7,052 nucleotides of DNA from Oceanococcus sp041624435 (GTDB lineage Bacteria; Pseudomonadota; Gammaproteobacteria; Nevskiales; Oceanococcaceae). The stretch is from contig JBFJVB010000169.1 of NCBI GenBank assembly GCA_041624435.1, positions 1 through 7,052 of the forward strand. Direction: 5' to 3'. Below the pieces are notes generated by a model, which saw nothing but the letters and a program-made list of their open reading frames with translations, made no database searches and was not told where the DNA came from. Below are positions 6,701-7,052 of the stretch, piece after piece (within the stretch, counting starts at the first letter, position 1; each line of letters starts with the position of its first letter). The position numbers and the translations under genes were made by a program.

Positions 6701-7052
6701 GCATGCGCTCGCTGGTCAGGATGCAGACCCCGGTCTGGTGTAACTCGAACTCCTGAATCCACAGCGCCCCGCCGGTTGCGGGCGTCACTTCGTAGGGATG
6801 CTGAGCCTGGACCTGCAAGCCGAAATGCTCCAGCGTGGGCAGGACCGCCGACAGGCTCGCCGGTTTGGCGTGCACATACAGTTTCAGGCGCAGATCGCAA
6901 ACCTGATCCTGGGCCTCCATCAGCCGGACCAGCAGCGGTTCAGCCGGGCTCAGACGATGCAGATACTGCAGATCGGTGGCCGCCTCAACCGGCGCCGCCT
7001 GCTCGCGGTAGCTCGCTCCGAAAGCTCCGCGAAAGCGCGCGGTCAGCTGGCG
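3768..7052 (-). CDS. gdhB: Large NAD-specific glutamate dehydrogenase (about 1,600-residue class), 5' end outside the window
   Basis: This enzyme oxidises L-glutamate to 2-oxoglutarate and ammonia with NAD+, mainly for catabolism. The frame stays open to the right edge, giving 1,094 C-terminal residues of a class usually about 1,600 long, so about a third (N-terminal regulatory ACT-like region) is missing. An ATG at 6920 is internal: unbroken coding sequence precedes it (RQLTARFRGAFG at the edge). Numbering from that Met, a last ACT-like segment spans about 8-90. The catalytic domain shows GGLRWSDR at 257-264, VPVGAKGGF with the probable catalytic Lys292, and GVGDMAGDVFGNGML at 426-440. LLWNGGIGTYVKS follows at 537-549, GEGGNLGMTQLGR at 578-590 and the NDNAGGVNSSDREVNIK block from 605. 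The remaining 400 or so residues form the family's helical C-terminal region. No frameshift is seen. Pseudomonas aeruginosa GdhB is the named relative; the symbol is by analogy. cysM follows 10 bases downstream. Confidence 0.95.
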   Translation of the reverse strand, partial: RQLTARFRGAFGASYREQAAPVEAATDLQYLHRLSPAEPLLVRLMEAQDQVCDLRLKLYVHAKPASLSAVLPTLEHFGLQVQAQHPYEVTPATGGALWIQEFELHQTGVCILTSERMRTLFEDAFGRTIRGEVEDDGINSLVLTAGLDWRQAALLRTICKYLLQTAWPYSQNYIEDILSQHATIASDLVRLFEARFDPQFDAASRDGQIESLTARLNQSLDAISSLDVDRVLRAFISVVTACLRTNFYQRDPQGLPKPYISLKLDPAGIDELPLPKPMFEAFVYSPDVEGIHLRGGKVARGGLRWSDRRQDFRTEVLGLVKAQMVKNAVIVPVGAKGGFVVKRSLAGLDREAFMAAGIECYKTFIRGLLDITDNLVDGSIVPPPEVLRRDDDDPYLVVAADKGTASFSDIANSVSAEYGFWLGDAFASGGSVGYDHKKMGITARSAWESVKRHFREIDIDCQAQDFTCVGVGDMAGDVFGNGMLLSPHTRLVAAFNHLHIFIDPNPDAAASFAERKRLFELPRSSWADYKSELISEGGGVYERSAKQIELSPQARKALGIEQARLTPTALLHEILKAPVDLLWNGGIGTYVKSRQESHQDVGDRANDALRIDGRELRCKIVGEGGNLGMTQLGRVEFALHGGRVITDFNDNAGGVNSSDREVNIKIPLNKLLDEQSLALEDRNRLLESMTADVASGVLRDSYQQTQALGLMQQQAVGRLDEHADFMRMLEKDGLLNRAIEFLPDDERVSERRAERQGLTLPEQAVLLSYGKISLYQSVLGSGLPDDPYLEKDLLTYFPPALRDSQPAALKAHYLRREIVATVITNQTVNRMGVTFAHRTALDRGLSRDKPVLVYLAAREIFQAEERFAAIEACDGKLPILVQYLLMERVSGLLKHVSSWFLRNVPGVDSLSALIERFAEPAQVLESSLDEVLPAAYQQQRQRYAQDMQQMGVSDDIASAYANHHVIGSALDVAMLGESSGYAVGQVARVYFELGERLRLPWLLSEINRLRVEGRWQALARNNMREEAYSLHRLVVSRALQSEGDTAQQRMQNWLSENAAQLEFAELRLHELETLSNNEFASLTIALGELQRLSL

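Noticed and set aside
4161..6743. Two plus-strand open frames of about 395 codons each (4161-5345 and 5556-6743) opposite the glutamate dehydrogenase gene
   Set aside because: Both are shadows of the conserved dehydrogenase frame. No family motif is visible in either translation.
6901..7052. Start of the dehydrogenase at the ATG at 6920
   Set aside because: The same frame is open and protein-like to the window edge, and the family is about 500 residues longer at the N-terminus, so this Met is internal.

Overview
The window reads as ordinary core chromosome of a high-GC gammaproteobacterium. The best evidence is the near-colinear match of its NagZ, RlmD and CysM to the Escherichia coli proteins, as recalled by eye. 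A cysM-rlmD neighbourhood is also known from pseudomonads, and a very large NAD-dependent glutamate dehydrogenase occurs in Pseudomonas and relatives. I cannot name a genus. No mobile element, tRNA, rRNA, CRISPR array or phage gene was seen.

All five protein genes lie on the minus strand, so transcription runs from right to left. From the right edge come a 5'-truncated large NAD-glutamate dehydrogenase (3768-7052) and, after 10 bases, cysM (2873-3757). A 128-base intergenic stretch follows, with a clean intrinsic terminator at its far end (2756-2778). Next comes a tightly packed set: rlmD (1428-2744, TTG start with a good Shine-Dalgarno), a small YkuD-fold protein overlapping it by 4 bases (949-1431), and nagZ (GTG start at 924, running off the left edge). 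The plus strand holds only antisense open frames of these genes.

Functionally, the right-hand pair handles amino acids: glutamate deamination to 2-oxoglutarate, and cysteine or S-sulfocysteine synthesis. The left-hand set joins a 23S rRNA methyltransferase to two proteins that plausibly act together in cytoplasmic peptidoglycan recycling. NagZ trims GlcNAc from anhydro-muropeptides. The YkuD protein has no signal peptide, so it may be a cytoplasmic L,D-carboxypeptidase rather than a periplasmic cross-linking enzyme.

I see no wholly new system. The points most worth checking are the leaderless YkuD protein beside nagZ and the terminator that abuts the rlmD ribosome binding site.
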